Origin: Dimorphilus gyrociliatus
Taxonomy: Eukaryota; Annelida; Polychaeta; Dinophilidae
DNA: 64,000 bases
Direction of reading: 5' to 3'
Assembly: GCA_904063045.1 (NCBI GenBank)
Contig: CAJFCJ010000021.1
Coordinates: 682,001 to 746,000, forward strand
Part shown: positions 23,740 through 34,099 of the stretch, in pieces
Layout of the letters: every line of letters begins with the position of its first letter
How positions within the stretch are numbered: position 1 is the stretch's first letter
Position numbers and translations under genes: made by a program
The notes under the pieces: generated by a model
The model's database searches: none
What the model was told of the DNA's origin: nothing
What the model saw: only the letters and a program-made list of their open reading frames with translations

Positions 23740-23880
23740 ACTGGAGTCGGATCGTTGAACCTTAAAAATGAAGGAAACTGTAAAAATTCCCTGAGGTATA
23801 GTCGCCTGGTGTTCCACAAGAAGTGTTTGCCACTTAATTTCAGTGTAAAGAAGTAATAAATTAGTTAATACCCAACGAAT
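23740..23880 (+). repeat. Repeat family E, copy 4
   Basis: GTTGAACCTTAAAAATG, TGTAAAAATTCCCTGAGG, GTGTTCCACAAG, GCCACTTAATTTCAG and AATAAATTAGTTAATA match copy 2 in order, with one insertion of about 9 bp near the left end. It lies 1.7 kb from copy 2, in the same orientation. Confidence 0.5.
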
Positions 23881-24162
23881 CCTTTCAAATGACTACATAA
23901 AAAAAATGTATGTATATGCACGTATATAAATATATACCTATATGTTTGTGCAAGTATACTGTAGCATGGTAAATTGTTGATCATAAAGTGTTTATTATAT
24001 TTATCATATTAATACTAATATATACAATGTATCTTCTAACTGCAAGAAGACAAAAGGAAATAAAATAGTACACCAAATCTTTCCGTTTATTACCAGAACA
24101 AAAAAAAAGAAAGAAAAATTAGTCTGTAAGCACTTGTTAATGTAAGTGTTTTTGGTTAAATA

Positions 24163-24174
24163 ATTAGGCCTAAT
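24163..24174. repeat. 12-bp palindrome ATTAGGCCTAAT, copy 1
   Basis: A perfect 12-bp palindrome that recurs at 24552-24563. Its core AGGCCTA is over-represented in the window. Confidence 0.6.
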
Positions 24175-24425
24175 GATGCTTAAGGGATAATTACAAAAAG
24201 TAATAATTAGAATGGAAGAGGATCCGTTCAAATCTAGAAAATGATTAAATAAACACCTATCATATAACGAGAATTATGTAAGACAAAAATTTTACATATA
24301 AAATAGCGATAAAGTTTTGGATATACAATATTAAATATTGTGAAGGATGCTGCATCGACAAAACTGGCACAGTCAGAGAGAAAGAGAGAGAGAGAAAAAA
24401 AAGAGTCAAAAGGAAAAGAATGAAA

Positions 24426-24429
<4 letters not shown>

Positions 24430-24460
<31 letters not shown>
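24430..24460 (+). repeat. (GA)n microsatellite
   Basis: About 15 GA units within a longer purine-rich stretch, 24375-24500. Confidence 0.9.
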
Positions 24461-24465
<5 letters not shown>

Positions 24466-24551
24466 AGAGCAAAAAAGGAATAAGAGGGTAAGAGAGAACA
24501 TCTAAAACAAAAACAGAAATTTCTTCTAAAGGGCTGTTGAAAGAGAAATTA

Positions 24552-24563
24552 ATTAGGCCTAAT
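24552..24563. repeat. 12-bp palindrome ATTAGGCCTAAT, copy 2
   Basis: Identical to 24163-24174, 389 bp away; another AGGCCTA follows at 24576. Confidence 0.6.
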
Positions 24564-24599
24564 ACATGTCGTACAGGCCTATTCGACCCTTGAAAAAAT

Positions 24600-24985
24600 C
24601 TAAAGCGTGAAGGCATTAGGCGAAAAAAGGGAACAAATTACAAACAACCGCCTCGGCGAAAAGCGTGACGTAATGACAAACGATCGATTTCCCCAACATC
24701 GGTTAAGTAATGCATGGACAGCGATATGGGGAGCGTCTCTTTTACACGGGCGTCACTTTTTTTTGCTGCGGAGGTTGGCGTGCGAAATAAGGCGGCTTAA
24801 TGCGATTTTCTCGTCTATAGACGAAACGACGAATTACTTAATGAATTCGGCTGTGCGACGGCGTTTCCAAGGAGACGCCGTAATAGACGCTAAAGCAGAC
24901 GACGTACTTAATAGGCTCATATAGAAAAGGCATTGACGTCGCGCGAAAAAGTGCTTATAGTTCGGTCAATAATCTTCTGTATGCG
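24600..24985. promoter_or_regulatory. GC-rich element with bZIP/CRE-like motifs
   Basis: A sharp GC island in an AT-rich desert. It contains GTGACGTAATGAC, TTGACGTCGCG and TTGACGCG, which resemble CRE/ATF half or full sites, and GACGCCGTAATAGACGC. The plus-strand frame 24607-24924 stays open for 105 codons but begins at a GTG, shows no domain and has no flanking acceptor. I treat it as regulatory rather than coding. It shares GGCGTCACTTT (24749-24759) with the element at 37560. Confidence 0.4.
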
Positions 24986-25062
24986 GAAGAGTTTGACGCG
25001 TTTTCCTTAAAATACAACACCAGGAATTGTATTTATATGCAGTATATTTAGCAAGAGAAAGG

Positions 25063-25065
<3 letters not shown>

Positions 25066-25096
<31 letters not shown>
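25066..25096 (+). repeat. (GA)n microsatellite
   Basis: About 15 uninterrupted GA units. Confidence 0.9.
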
Positions 25097-25097
<1 letters not shown>

Positions 25098-26690
25098 GTT
25101 TTCAATTAAATAGCAAAATACTTCTATTACGTCTAAATATATATCTCCCTCTTTATTTCTATTTATTTGTATCAAATTTTTTATGTAAATGAAAATATTT
25201 CACTTTGGAGATCAAATTATCATATAAAATGTTATAAAATGTACCAATTAATCAATAATCTCCTATTCTGTATACAATATATAAGTAATATACTATATAC
25301 ATATTTAAATATACTACTATATATCTACTTGTATGTTGAAATAAATCAAACTATATTCCCTTTTATAAGATACTAATTGCTGATTATTTATTAATTTATT
25401 ACGTTTTTCTAATAATATTAAGACTTTTGTTTATTGTTATCATAGGAATTATGAAACTAGACGAATAAGTCAGGAATTAATCGTTTGTTTATAGTAGGAT
25501 TTTTACCAACTACATCCATCTTTTCAATTCGCATTGTTGAGCAACGAAATGTCTTTTACAAATAAAAGGATATTATTAGCTATACCCTTTTCGAAATACG
25601 GATTACCGTGATAAATTTCTTCCTATTATAATTAATAGGGCGGCAAAAAGAAAAAGAAAAAGAAGGAAGACCAAGCATATATGCATTATATCAACTATAC
25701 ATCTCTCTTAAATATTCATTTAAATAGTATTAAAAAAAAATTACTCCTAATTTATCGACTCTTCCCCTTCCCTCCTTCCCTTTTCTTTTATTGATTAGTG
25801 AAATTTAATCTGTTTCCTAACCGAATTGAACTATTGAGTTAAAAGAGGTTTATATTAATAACGAAATTATTTAGATCATTTAACGCTACATTAATAAATA
25901 TTCAATCAATTAATCAATTAATTAATCAATCAGAAAAGTTAAGTATGAGTTTCTGCCTTTTCACTTTTCACCGAGAGAGGAGATAGATAGAGATAGAGAG
26001 AGGAGGAGGAGGAGGAGAAGGAGGAGGAAAAAAGTCGCAAAAATTGAGTAATAGTAGTACGCTTACTGTTATGTAAATATTTTGCCATTCACGCCATAGT
26101 TTTGGCATCAATCGGAAACGATTTAATTAAAAAGAATAAACGAATTTCTTTCTTTCTTTCTTTCCTTTTCTTTCTCTTTGTTTTTGTTTTGTTTTTGTTG
26201 AATTGTTTTGAAAAATTTCTCTCCACTTAGATAGATAGATAGATAGATGGATAAAGGAATTTGGCTAATTGATTAGTAGTTAAGAACAAGTAGACAAAGT
26301 AGATAAAAGGTAAATATTTTAATATTATGTACAGTGTGTTTGCTAACTAGTTTTTATGCCAAAGAAAATGATATATTACTTTGTAAAATCATCTCAACAA
26401 GTTCTTGTTTACTGTCCGCAAAAAATGGAACAGCCCTTTCTTCCTTTACTACGCACAAATAGGGTGAAAAGAAATTATTGTCGTACAACTTATCACAATA
26501 ACTCTATTTCCTACGGGGTCTACGTCTCCATCAGTCAAAATTACTTGCAACGAGTATCTGCTCCTTATCTCATTATGCTGAAAGTATAGCTCTTTTATTT
26601 CTTCTTTTCTCCTCTTTTAGTTTAACTGATTATCCCTAAAGGTTATATAGGATAGGAATCGATTGTAAAGAAGAAATCATTTTCTCAGTG

Positions 26691-26723
26691 CCTGTCCTTA
26701 AAGTACAATTAACTCGATCGCTA
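26691..26723 (+). repeat. Diverged 33-bp repeat, copy 1 of 2
   Basis: CCTGTCCTTAAAGTACAATT followed by AACTCGATCGCTA. Copy 2 at 27940-27972 differs at about 7 positions with no gap. They are direct repeats 1.25 kb apart. Confidence 0.5.
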
Positions 26724-27939
26724 TTTACGTACGGAGGCCACGAGACGAATGGGATACGAGCCCTTTAATAACAAGGCGTATATAGTTAAATATTTCCTTA
26801 ACATAATCCCTAATATTGTATTCATTTAATATTTTTACATTCTCTCTTCTCTACCTGCTCTTCCTCTTCTTGTTTTCTTTGTGTTGATACTTTTTTTTAA
26901 CTAATTAAATTATGTATGCACTAAGAATGAATGTTATTTTTTTTATAATATGCCATTATTAAGAGAACAATATGAAAAGAGAAAAAAGTTATGGCTCTTA
27001 TCCCGTAGCGAATTCTCTTCAGTTGTAAGCCTAGAATCCGCTTCGCTACAAAAGCAATTAATTATACTTTCTCTTTCTTTCTTTCTCTCAATCTCTCTTT
27101 TCTCTTTCTTTCTCTTTCTTTCTTTCTTTCTCTTTCTCTGTGTCCCACCCTCTTTGGCTTTCTGTTACAATACATACATTAACATTTATACGTTCATATG
27201 CTGTATCTTGGGTTTGTCCTTCAATCTCTTTTATAAAATATACATAGAGTTCACAGTTTCATTCCATCTTCAAGTACTTTTTCTTCTTCGTTCGGATCCT
27301 TCCTTTTATCTTAAGTCACTCTTAATCATGTGGATTATTTAGATTAAAATAATTCTATTTTTGAAGCTGGAAACTATAAGAGAAAAATCAAGTAATGATT
27401 TTTTAATCTGACAGACTGTTAATTTTCCTATTAATCAAGATATTCCTTTACAAAAGTTACGCGCTAGGCCTATACAACCACAAAAAAACTGAAGCACTAG
27501 TTAACAGCTTAACAAGAAGCACATTGCCGCTCAAATACAGTGACGATACTTAAGAGGAAAAGGAACTAATAGCCTCCTCTTCCTTTTTTTACGTGCAGTA
27601 TATTACTTTTTGTGCTCGAAAAATAATCTGTCATTTGTGTAAAGGCACATTGTACATCTTTTCTATACACATTTATTAATAGATATATATGTATATACAT
27701 TTATGGTACACATGTATAAGTGTATATTAATCAACAGCAGTTACTTATGTGAATTGTAGACAAATATGGTTTTTATTCCATACCAATTTGCAGTATGTTC
27801 TATCATAAGTCAATGGATCAAATGAAATTAACTACGTCTACTGCTTTTGTAGCTCTTACTAAATAGTTTTTTAAAACTTAAAATAGATAAGAAGGCGGTA
27901 CTAGGTATTCATTCTATTTCCGAAACTCTTAGCCCCTAA

Positions 27940-27972
27940 CCTGCCCTTTAAGTATAATTAACTTGTTGCTTA
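27940..27972 (+). repeat. Diverged 33-bp repeat, copy 2 of 2
   Basis: CCTGCCCTTTAAGTATAATT followed by AACTTGTTGCTTA. An AGATGGCG site (reverse, 28002-28009) lies 30 bp downstream. Confidence 0.5.
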
Positions 27973-28277
27973 CAATTAGCCTATTATTGGAATGGACAAG
28001 ACGCCATCTATTAGCCAATTAAGAACCTTGGCAACGATAAAAAAAATTGAGGGTTTTGTACTAAAGAAAAAAATGTTAATAGTAAGTTAAAGGTTTATAA
28101 AGATATATTTCAAGTGTAATAAACACGTTTTGAGTGATAAAAATACAAATAATAGTTTTTCTATAAGTTTTTATACGAATATAAACGTATTAGAAAGAAT
28201 GTAAATAAAAAAATTGTTGGCTAGTTGGCTGGTTGATTTGGTGGAGAAAAAAAAAAGGAAAGATAAAATAAGATATA

Positions 28278-28390
28278 GAGAAAGAGAGAGAGAGAGAGGA
28301 GGGGGGAAGGAGGGGAAAGAATGAAAAAGGAGAAGGGAGGGGGGCCGAGAAGATTGGAATAGAGAGGAGAGAGAGAGAGAGAGAGAGCGT
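28278..28390 (+). repeat. Imperfect GA/GGA purine tract
   Basis: Over 100 bp of almost pure purine, with GAGAGA runs at both ends and G-rich centre (GAGGGGGGAAGGAGGGG). It ends just left of the motif-rich element at 28480-28520. Confidence 0.85.
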
Positions 28391-28479
28391 GTGCTCTAGC
28401 GAAAATTATCGCGTAAACAAACGCGGAGGAAAACACTATGCAGAACATTTCAGATGCGGCTAAATGGTATTTATAAATG

Positions 28480-28515
28480 CTCAATGTTTGCAGTACGGCT
28501 CGCGCTAGAGCTTTG
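28480..28515. promoter_or_regulatory. Motif-pair element, copy 1 (TTGCAGTACGGC + CGCGCTAG)
   Basis: TTGCAGTACGGC at 28488-28499 is the exact reverse complement of GCCGTACTGCAA at 36857-36868. CGCGCTAG at 28501-28508 is the reverse complement of CTAGCGCG at 36875-36882. Both words sit within 30 bp in each element. Candidate regulatory module. Confidence 0.45.
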
Positions 28516-28844
28516 TTTAGACAGGTGAAATTCTCTAGCAAGATACTAAGTCGGTTATAGGGCGATGATTTTTACACTTGAGATTCCTTCTTGATATACG
28601 TATTTAATTCCTACAGGCTAAATAAAAACTATTTGCCTTGTCTCTTTAGCATACTTTGCAGTTGAGAAGGAGAGAAATATTTGTTAGAATTACTTGAAGA
28701 TTCCTACTTTCCTTTTCCATTCTACGATTCCTTACTCCTTTAGCTCTTTTTCGTCGGTCGAAAAATAATGCCTCTCCTCTCCCCTTTCGCGTCTCTTTAG
28801 CCCTCCTACTTACTTTTTTCTCTGTCTCTCGCCTTTACAAATTT

Positions 28845-28894
28845 TTTGATTGATTGACTTTGATGGATTGATGTTTGTTGGTTATTTACAACAA
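28845..28894 (+). repeat. TGATGGAT repeat cluster, unit A
   Basis: GATTGATTGACTTTGATGGATTGATG followed by GTTATTTACA. The consensus over four units is TTTGATTGATTTTGATGGAT, a variable part, then CTATTTACA. TGATNNATNN is the recognised PBX/HOX composite site. Confidence 0.5.
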
Positions 28895-29085
28895 ACAGCC
28901 CAGTATCTAAATTGCTGAAGAGGAAACTATCAAGAGAAAATGAAGAAAAGAAGAAGAATGAAAGAATGTATCGTTTTCTCTCAATAAAAAATATTTTTTT
29001 ACCGCCTTTTTTTTCTTTTTTTACCATCGTAAGAACAAAGTATTGAATTATTTTAATTCAATGTTTTTACTCTTTCAACCATAAA

Positions 29086-29130
29086 TTTGATTGATTAATT
29101 TCTATGGATCGGCGTCGTTTAGACTATTAA
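29086..29130 (+). repeat. TGATGGAT repeat cluster, unit B
   Basis: The most diverged unit: TTTGATTGATTAATTTCTATGGATCG, then GACTATTAAAG. It is preceded by TTTCAACC, as is unit C. Confidence 0.4.
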
Positions 29131-29283
29131 AGAGAAAGTTCAATAAAAAATATAAAAGTATAAATAATAAGTAATGTTATAAATGATAATAAATAATGAT
29201 AATATTAATAATATACATGATAAATATTAGATTATGTTAACATTATATACCATTTTTCAACCGTATAAAAAGACCAAAGTGTG

Positions 29284-29330
29284 GATTTGATTGATTTTGA
29301 TGGATCGCTCTTGTTATCTATTTACAAATA
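29284..29330 (+). repeat. TGATGGAT repeat cluster, unit C
   Basis: GATTTGATTGATTTTGATGGATCG, then CTTGTTATCTATTTACAAA. Spacing to unit B is about 200 bp. Confidence 0.5.
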
Positions 29331-30057
29331 CTATCAAAATTAAATGCTGTAATGTTGCGAGATTTTTTTTCAAGTGTGTAGTTAAGTTATTTAATCTATT
29401 TTCTACCATTTGATTTCTCATTCTATCAGTATAATATATATATATATATATATACACTCTTATTTTTTCTTTATGCAATATTTACGCTTATTTACATTCA
29501 TAAAAAACTTCTCTTTTACCTACTTATTTTTATATTTTCTTTTACAACACAGAGTTTATCTCCTCCGGCACCAAATTGTATTTTATTAAAAAACACATCT
29601 CGACCTTATAGGCGTCTAAAAGGCCGTAGCTTCTTTTTTTACGTCATTTTTTACGTCAGTAAATTGTTCTCAATTTGTATACCAATATGTAATTGGGCGG
29701 CAAAGAGGGGAGGATGGGGAATTATCTAAAAAATGTCAAAGTCAGTCCAAGGTCAGCGTTAGAGTTAAAACTCTCTTTCCGTTTCTTTTCCCGACGTTTA
29801 GCGAGATTTATGGATGGATGATTTATGGTCCCTTATTTATGCCTTTTAACGCTTATTATTTCTTTCTTTTAATTTGTTTGCGCGTTAAATTTCTATTGGA
29901 AATTGTAAAGAAAATATCATCAGACGACTTAAAATCACACACTATCAATAAAGAAGAGATAGAAGAGATCATTTCCCTTAGCCTCTTTGCATTTCAATTG
30001 TAAAGATATTTTACTGCCTTAAGGCAACTTCCTCTATGTTTCGATGAACACTTTATA

Positions 30058-30100
30058 CTTGATTTATTTTGATGGATTGATCTTGTTTAACTATTTACAT
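30058..30100 (+). repeat. TGATGGAT repeat cluster, unit D
   Basis: CTTGATTTATTTTGATGGATTGATCTTGTT, then AACTATTTACATTG; nearly identical to unit C in the second half. Confidence 0.5.
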
Positions 30101-30417
30101 TGAAGCTTCTCGTTGATAATACTATTGTCTATTATAGCGTATTTATCTTTTCAATAGGCCTAGAAGAGAGGGAGATAGAGTGAGTGAGTGAGTGAGTAGA
30201 GAGTCAGAGCGTCCTCTATTCTCTGAAAGTTATTATTGATGGAAAAAAACTTTTCTATATGCATAACCTAGTTTGATGGTTTATTTTTTTACTTAGTTAA
30301 GAAGAGAAAAAAGGTATAAGGAAAAAGATAGCGAAAATAGAAAGCTAACGGATAAAGTCTAAAGGGGGGAAAAGCGGAGACACAGCAACATACATAATCT
30401 ATATATAAATAGACAGG

Positions 30418-30445
<28 letters not shown>
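30418..30445 (+). repeat. (GA)n microsatellite
   Basis: About 13 GA units. Confidence 0.9.
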
Positions 30446-30448
<3 letters not shown>

Positions 30449-30805
30449 TAGCAGGCTAATCGATAAGAACGATCATCGCTTGAGATTTTTCTCGTTTGTT
30501 TTTTTATAGGCGATCAATCGATATAATAGTAAAATTATAACGATTAGGATAAGTATTGGATAAGTTATCATTAAGATATCGATATCTTAGCTCATTCGGT
30601 TAAGTTTCCTCTATTTACTAGGAGCTTGAAATCACATAGCTTGTATTTGTCTATATCTATATAACGTATACTTGTATTGCCTGTAGTACTAACACCTCCG
30701 TCTTTACACTTCACTTATCAAATAGTTTAATTGACTATTGCTTTACGATATAACCTTTTCTTTTTAAAGATGATTTATACTATATATATATACACATAGA
30801 CAAAG

Positions 30806-30811
<6 letters not shown>

Positions 30812-30854
<43 letters not shown>
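30812..30854. repeat. (TA)n microsatellite
   Basis: About 21 uninterrupted TA units, among the longest in the window. Confidence 0.9.
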
Positions 30855-30856
<2 letters not shown>

Positions 30857-30859
30857 GTA

Positions 30860-31706
30860 TATGCCATTATCCCTCTGATAATTGTTACATTTCATTTTCT
30901 TCTTCTTTTACAATTGATATAAATAGATTAGGCCTAAAACAAGTTATAATAACTGTAATTAGGTCTTTTCCATTTAATTAGTACTTTTTGTCAAATTATA
31001 TGACAGTTAATTCATTTAAGGAAAAAGGAAGAAAATATTGAGAGTCAGTAACATGTTTGTTTGCTTGCCACTATTATACTAAAGTACGTCTTCTTTCCAT
31101 TCTTGTTTCTTGTACTCTTATCCATTTTAAACCTTATTAGAAACCGTATTAGTGTATACATGTGTACTTGTATATATTTGGTTTTTATTGACGTCTAAAA
31201 TCAGTTAGAAGTGATTCTATTTCATTTATAATCGCCTAATTTATGAAAGATTATAGAGGCCGTACAAAAACAGCCGCGATTCGCTTGAGAATTGATCTTG
31301 ATACACAATAATGTTCTGTTTAATCAATGCGGACATGCAGTTTCATTAATCAACTTTGTTTAATTTATATAATCATTTATTTACAAAAACTTGGATTCAC
31401 ACGGGAATTCGCCAACAGAATGAAACTTGTTACGAGGTAATGAGTTCTGCTCTTTAGCTTTGATTAATTAATGTAATTATTTAATTACAACAAAAAATTT
31501 TAAAAAATATGCATAAATTAAAAATATTTCATTTTCTATATTGTTTTATTTTTGTTATTAATTTTTTTTTAAAAAAAAAAAGAAAAACATTTTCTTTCTA
31601 CTTAGAAATTTTTGTCTTCTTTCCTTTTAATTAATCAAACGAAAATTTTTACTTTATTTTTTAAGTAAAAGATCTAAAGTGTAAAAATTTATAATTAATT
31701 ATATTT

Positions 31707-31742
<36 letters not shown>

Positions 31743-31928
31743 AAATTACTTCCTATTACGTAATAGAAATTTTGGTGATATTTTAAAGGTTAATTGAAGA
31801 GATTTGTTAAAAATTTTGTTTATATTTATTTTATGTAATAGCACATTGACATTCTACAAATAATAACAGCAACGTTTAGACTCATTCATGTATGTAAAGT
31901 GTATGCAAGTATATACAATACGCAAGTA

Positions 31929-31971
<43 letters not shown>

Positions 31972-32690
31972 CTCTTCCTCTTTTACTTAGTGTCTTGTCT
32001 TGAGAGTCTTGGAGAATAGCAGATATTTTAATACTATTATACCTACGTTTATAAGCGTTATACATCTTGCCTATATACAGTATATATATATATATAGGCT
32101 GCTATAGAAGATAAATAGAATAATAATAAAAAGGGAGAAAAAAAATAAGAGGAAAATGATAAAGATTATACTTTTTATTTTCCAACACTAGAAAAGATGC
32201 TTAAGTAAACAAAGAGGAAAGAGGAGGAAAAAGGGAGCATAAATGTTAATGGATAATGTTATGAATAATTAAATTAATGTAACTCAGGGAAATCATCTTC
32301 TATAAAATAGCATAAAGAACTCGGTATAAATCACACGATAAATTTGTCCAGCAGCCAAATCTCACGATACCATAGTCAATTATTGCTTGGGCGATTACCC
32401 TCCCTTCTGTATGCATAGTAATTTAATTAAGGCTAAAAAAAATCAGAAATTTTTCCACTAATCTAATAAATTATTGATCGATTAATAAAAAAATATAAAG
32501 ATATATATATTTTTTTTTAAAAAAAAGCAGGAAATATAACAAAACTATTCTTGTTTTATACACAATTACGCAAACACGTAAATCACACAATAAAAACAGA
32601 TCGCACCTGCAAAGCTGGTAAGATGAATGGCAATCGATTTTTTTTATTTCCTATAATGTACCGTATATAGGATTTTTTTTATACATTAAA
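30860..32690. other. Gene desert with TA and CT tracts
   Basis: (TA)n at 31710-31738, (CT)n at 31929-31968, a poly-T/poly-A junction at about 31561-31580 and another near 32511-32527. No exon-like sequence seen. Confidence 0.5.
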
Positions 32691-32973
32691 GTGCATATCA
32701 GCTAATTAATGGCGGCTATGTCATCAAAGAAACATTTTTGGAAAAACAATATGGGTGGAAGGAGGTGGAATATATTCCCTAGTCAATATGTAAAAGGTCA
32801 AGACTATAAATGTATTCTGTTATTGATTGCTGAGGCTGCCATTATTGCAAGCCCCCTTCTTGATTGGCTTTCCTTAGTGCTAAGTAATTACCAATCTTAC
32901 TCCGCTTCTTTTCCATTTATTTCCCTCCTCCGCACCGCTTTTTCCTTAATTACATTTGCGAAAGGGCTCAATA

Positions 32974-33060
32974 AGTCAATAATAATATCTAAGCCTACTT
33001 TATTTATATTATATACGTATTGTGTAAACAAGACTAGAGTTTAAAGGTCAAAAAGTAAAA
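32974..33060 (+). repeat. ~90-bp diverged duplication, left copy
   Basis: It begins GTCAATAATAATATCTAAG and includes TATTGTGTAAACAAGA and TTTAAAGGTCA. The right copy at 33412-33505 has the same blocks in order. Confidence 0.65.
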
Positions 33061-33108
33061 ATGTGTAGCATACACATAGCATTAGTCTGGTGAATGAGGA
33101 AGCTATCT

Positions 33109-33187
33109 ACGGTGTAAATTTACACTACTAACCGGTGGAAGTCAAAATTACACCGGTGACTAGTCAAGTGCAAATTTTAACGCTTTC
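33109..33187 (+). repeat. GTGTAAATTTACAC palindrome and repeat block
   Basis: GTGTAAATTTACAC (33112-33125) is a perfect 14-bp palindrome. It is followed by two ACCGGTG-type words and CTAGTCAAGTGCAAATTTTA. A similar block at 33652-33726 has AATTTACACCGG, AAAATTAC and GTAAATTTAACCCTTTC in the same order. Confidence 0.45.
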
Positions 33188-33255
33188 AATCAGAAAATTA
33201 CATTGTATACTTTATTGTTACAATATATACAATATAGTTAATATAGTAAAGATGA

Positions 33256-33385
33256 TATATATATATATATATAAACTGCTATATATATATATAGATATGT
33301 ATACTTCTATATATATATATATATATATACATATTTATATATATATACATTCATATCTACATATATATATATATATATCATATAG
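33256..33385. repeat. Interrupted (TA)n array
   Basis: Five TA blocks separated by short breaks across 130 bp. It separates the two copies of the duplication and may have mediated it. Confidence 0.85.
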
Positions 33386-33411
33386 TATAAATTTACATCA
33401 GTAACTCTAGG

Positions 33412-33505
33412 CGGTCAATAATAATATCCAAGTTCCACTTATTTGTATTATTATACATATTGTGTAAATAAGAGTATGCAGTCTAAAAGGTCATCAACAG
33501 CAAAA
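33412..33505 (+). repeat. ~90-bp diverged duplication, right copy
   Basis: GGTCAATAATAATATCCAAG, TATTGTGTAAATAAGA and TAAAAGGTCA match the left copy 439 bp upstream. Confidence 0.65.
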
Positions 33506-34053
33506 TAGAAATACACTGGGCGTCAACTTAATGACACTGTAAACTGTAATAGTGGGGAAATGCTCTTATATCCTTTCCCGTCTTCAACAATCCATTCATA
33601 TTTTCTTTCCCCTATCTCCTCTTTATCCCTCTTATAATAGCTTACATATCTAAAAAATTTACACCGGCTAAACCAGTCGAAAGAGTAGAAAATTACTGTA
33701 GCCAGGCGTAAATTTAACCCTTTCGGAATCTATACGAAATCGGTAGAAAGGGGAGAGGCCCTAAGGGTCGTCGGTTGTAAAAGCGTTAAAGGGGAAAAAA
33801 GAGAACGAGAGAGAGAAGAAGGAATATGAGCGGGTCATACTGGAAAATCCTAAATGGATTTGATGGGATGACTCGATGAGTGTGTATGGGAGGTAGAGAA
33901 ATGGAAAAAGTGTGAACGAGTGTTGGGAAGAAGAATGAGAAGAAGAGTAGGCGTAAAAGAGAACGAAAGGTTGAGAGCCTGGAGGTTGAGGTCGATTTAA
34001 AAGGCATTAAAAAAATAGATAAGAAATGATGAATGAAAAATAAATGAATTAGT

Positions 34054-34058
<5 letters not shown>

Positions 34059-34092
<34 letters not shown>
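34059..34092 (+). repeat. (GA)n microsatellite
   Basis: About 16 GA units inside a purine-rich kilobase (33785-34310). Its reverse strand yields Phe/Leu/Ser-rich spurious frames. Confidence 0.9.
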
Positions 34093-34095
<3 letters not shown>

Positions 34096-34099
34096 GAGG

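Larger units (their letters stand above)
25100..28270. other. Gene desert, middle part
   Basis: It holds (GGA)n near 26000-26030, (TTTC)n near 26147, (GATA)n near 26230-26250 and a CT-rich tract at 27070-27140. Two similar 33-bp segments lie at 26691 and 27940. The site ACGCCATCT at 28001 is an AGATGGCG motif in reverse. No gene seen; the open frames at 26356 and 26950 have no domain and the second is driven by CT repeats. Confidence 0.5.

Noticed and set aside
24607-24924. 105-codon open frame in a GC-rich patch
   Set aside because: It starts at GTG, has no recognisable domain and no acceptor/donor borders, and its GC content and CRE-like words explain the absence of stops.
32709-33044. 111-codon ATG frame with an AATGGCGGC start context
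   Set aside because: It lies partly in the duplicated noncoding repeat (32974-33060). The second copy of that repeat does not preserve the frame, and there is no domain.
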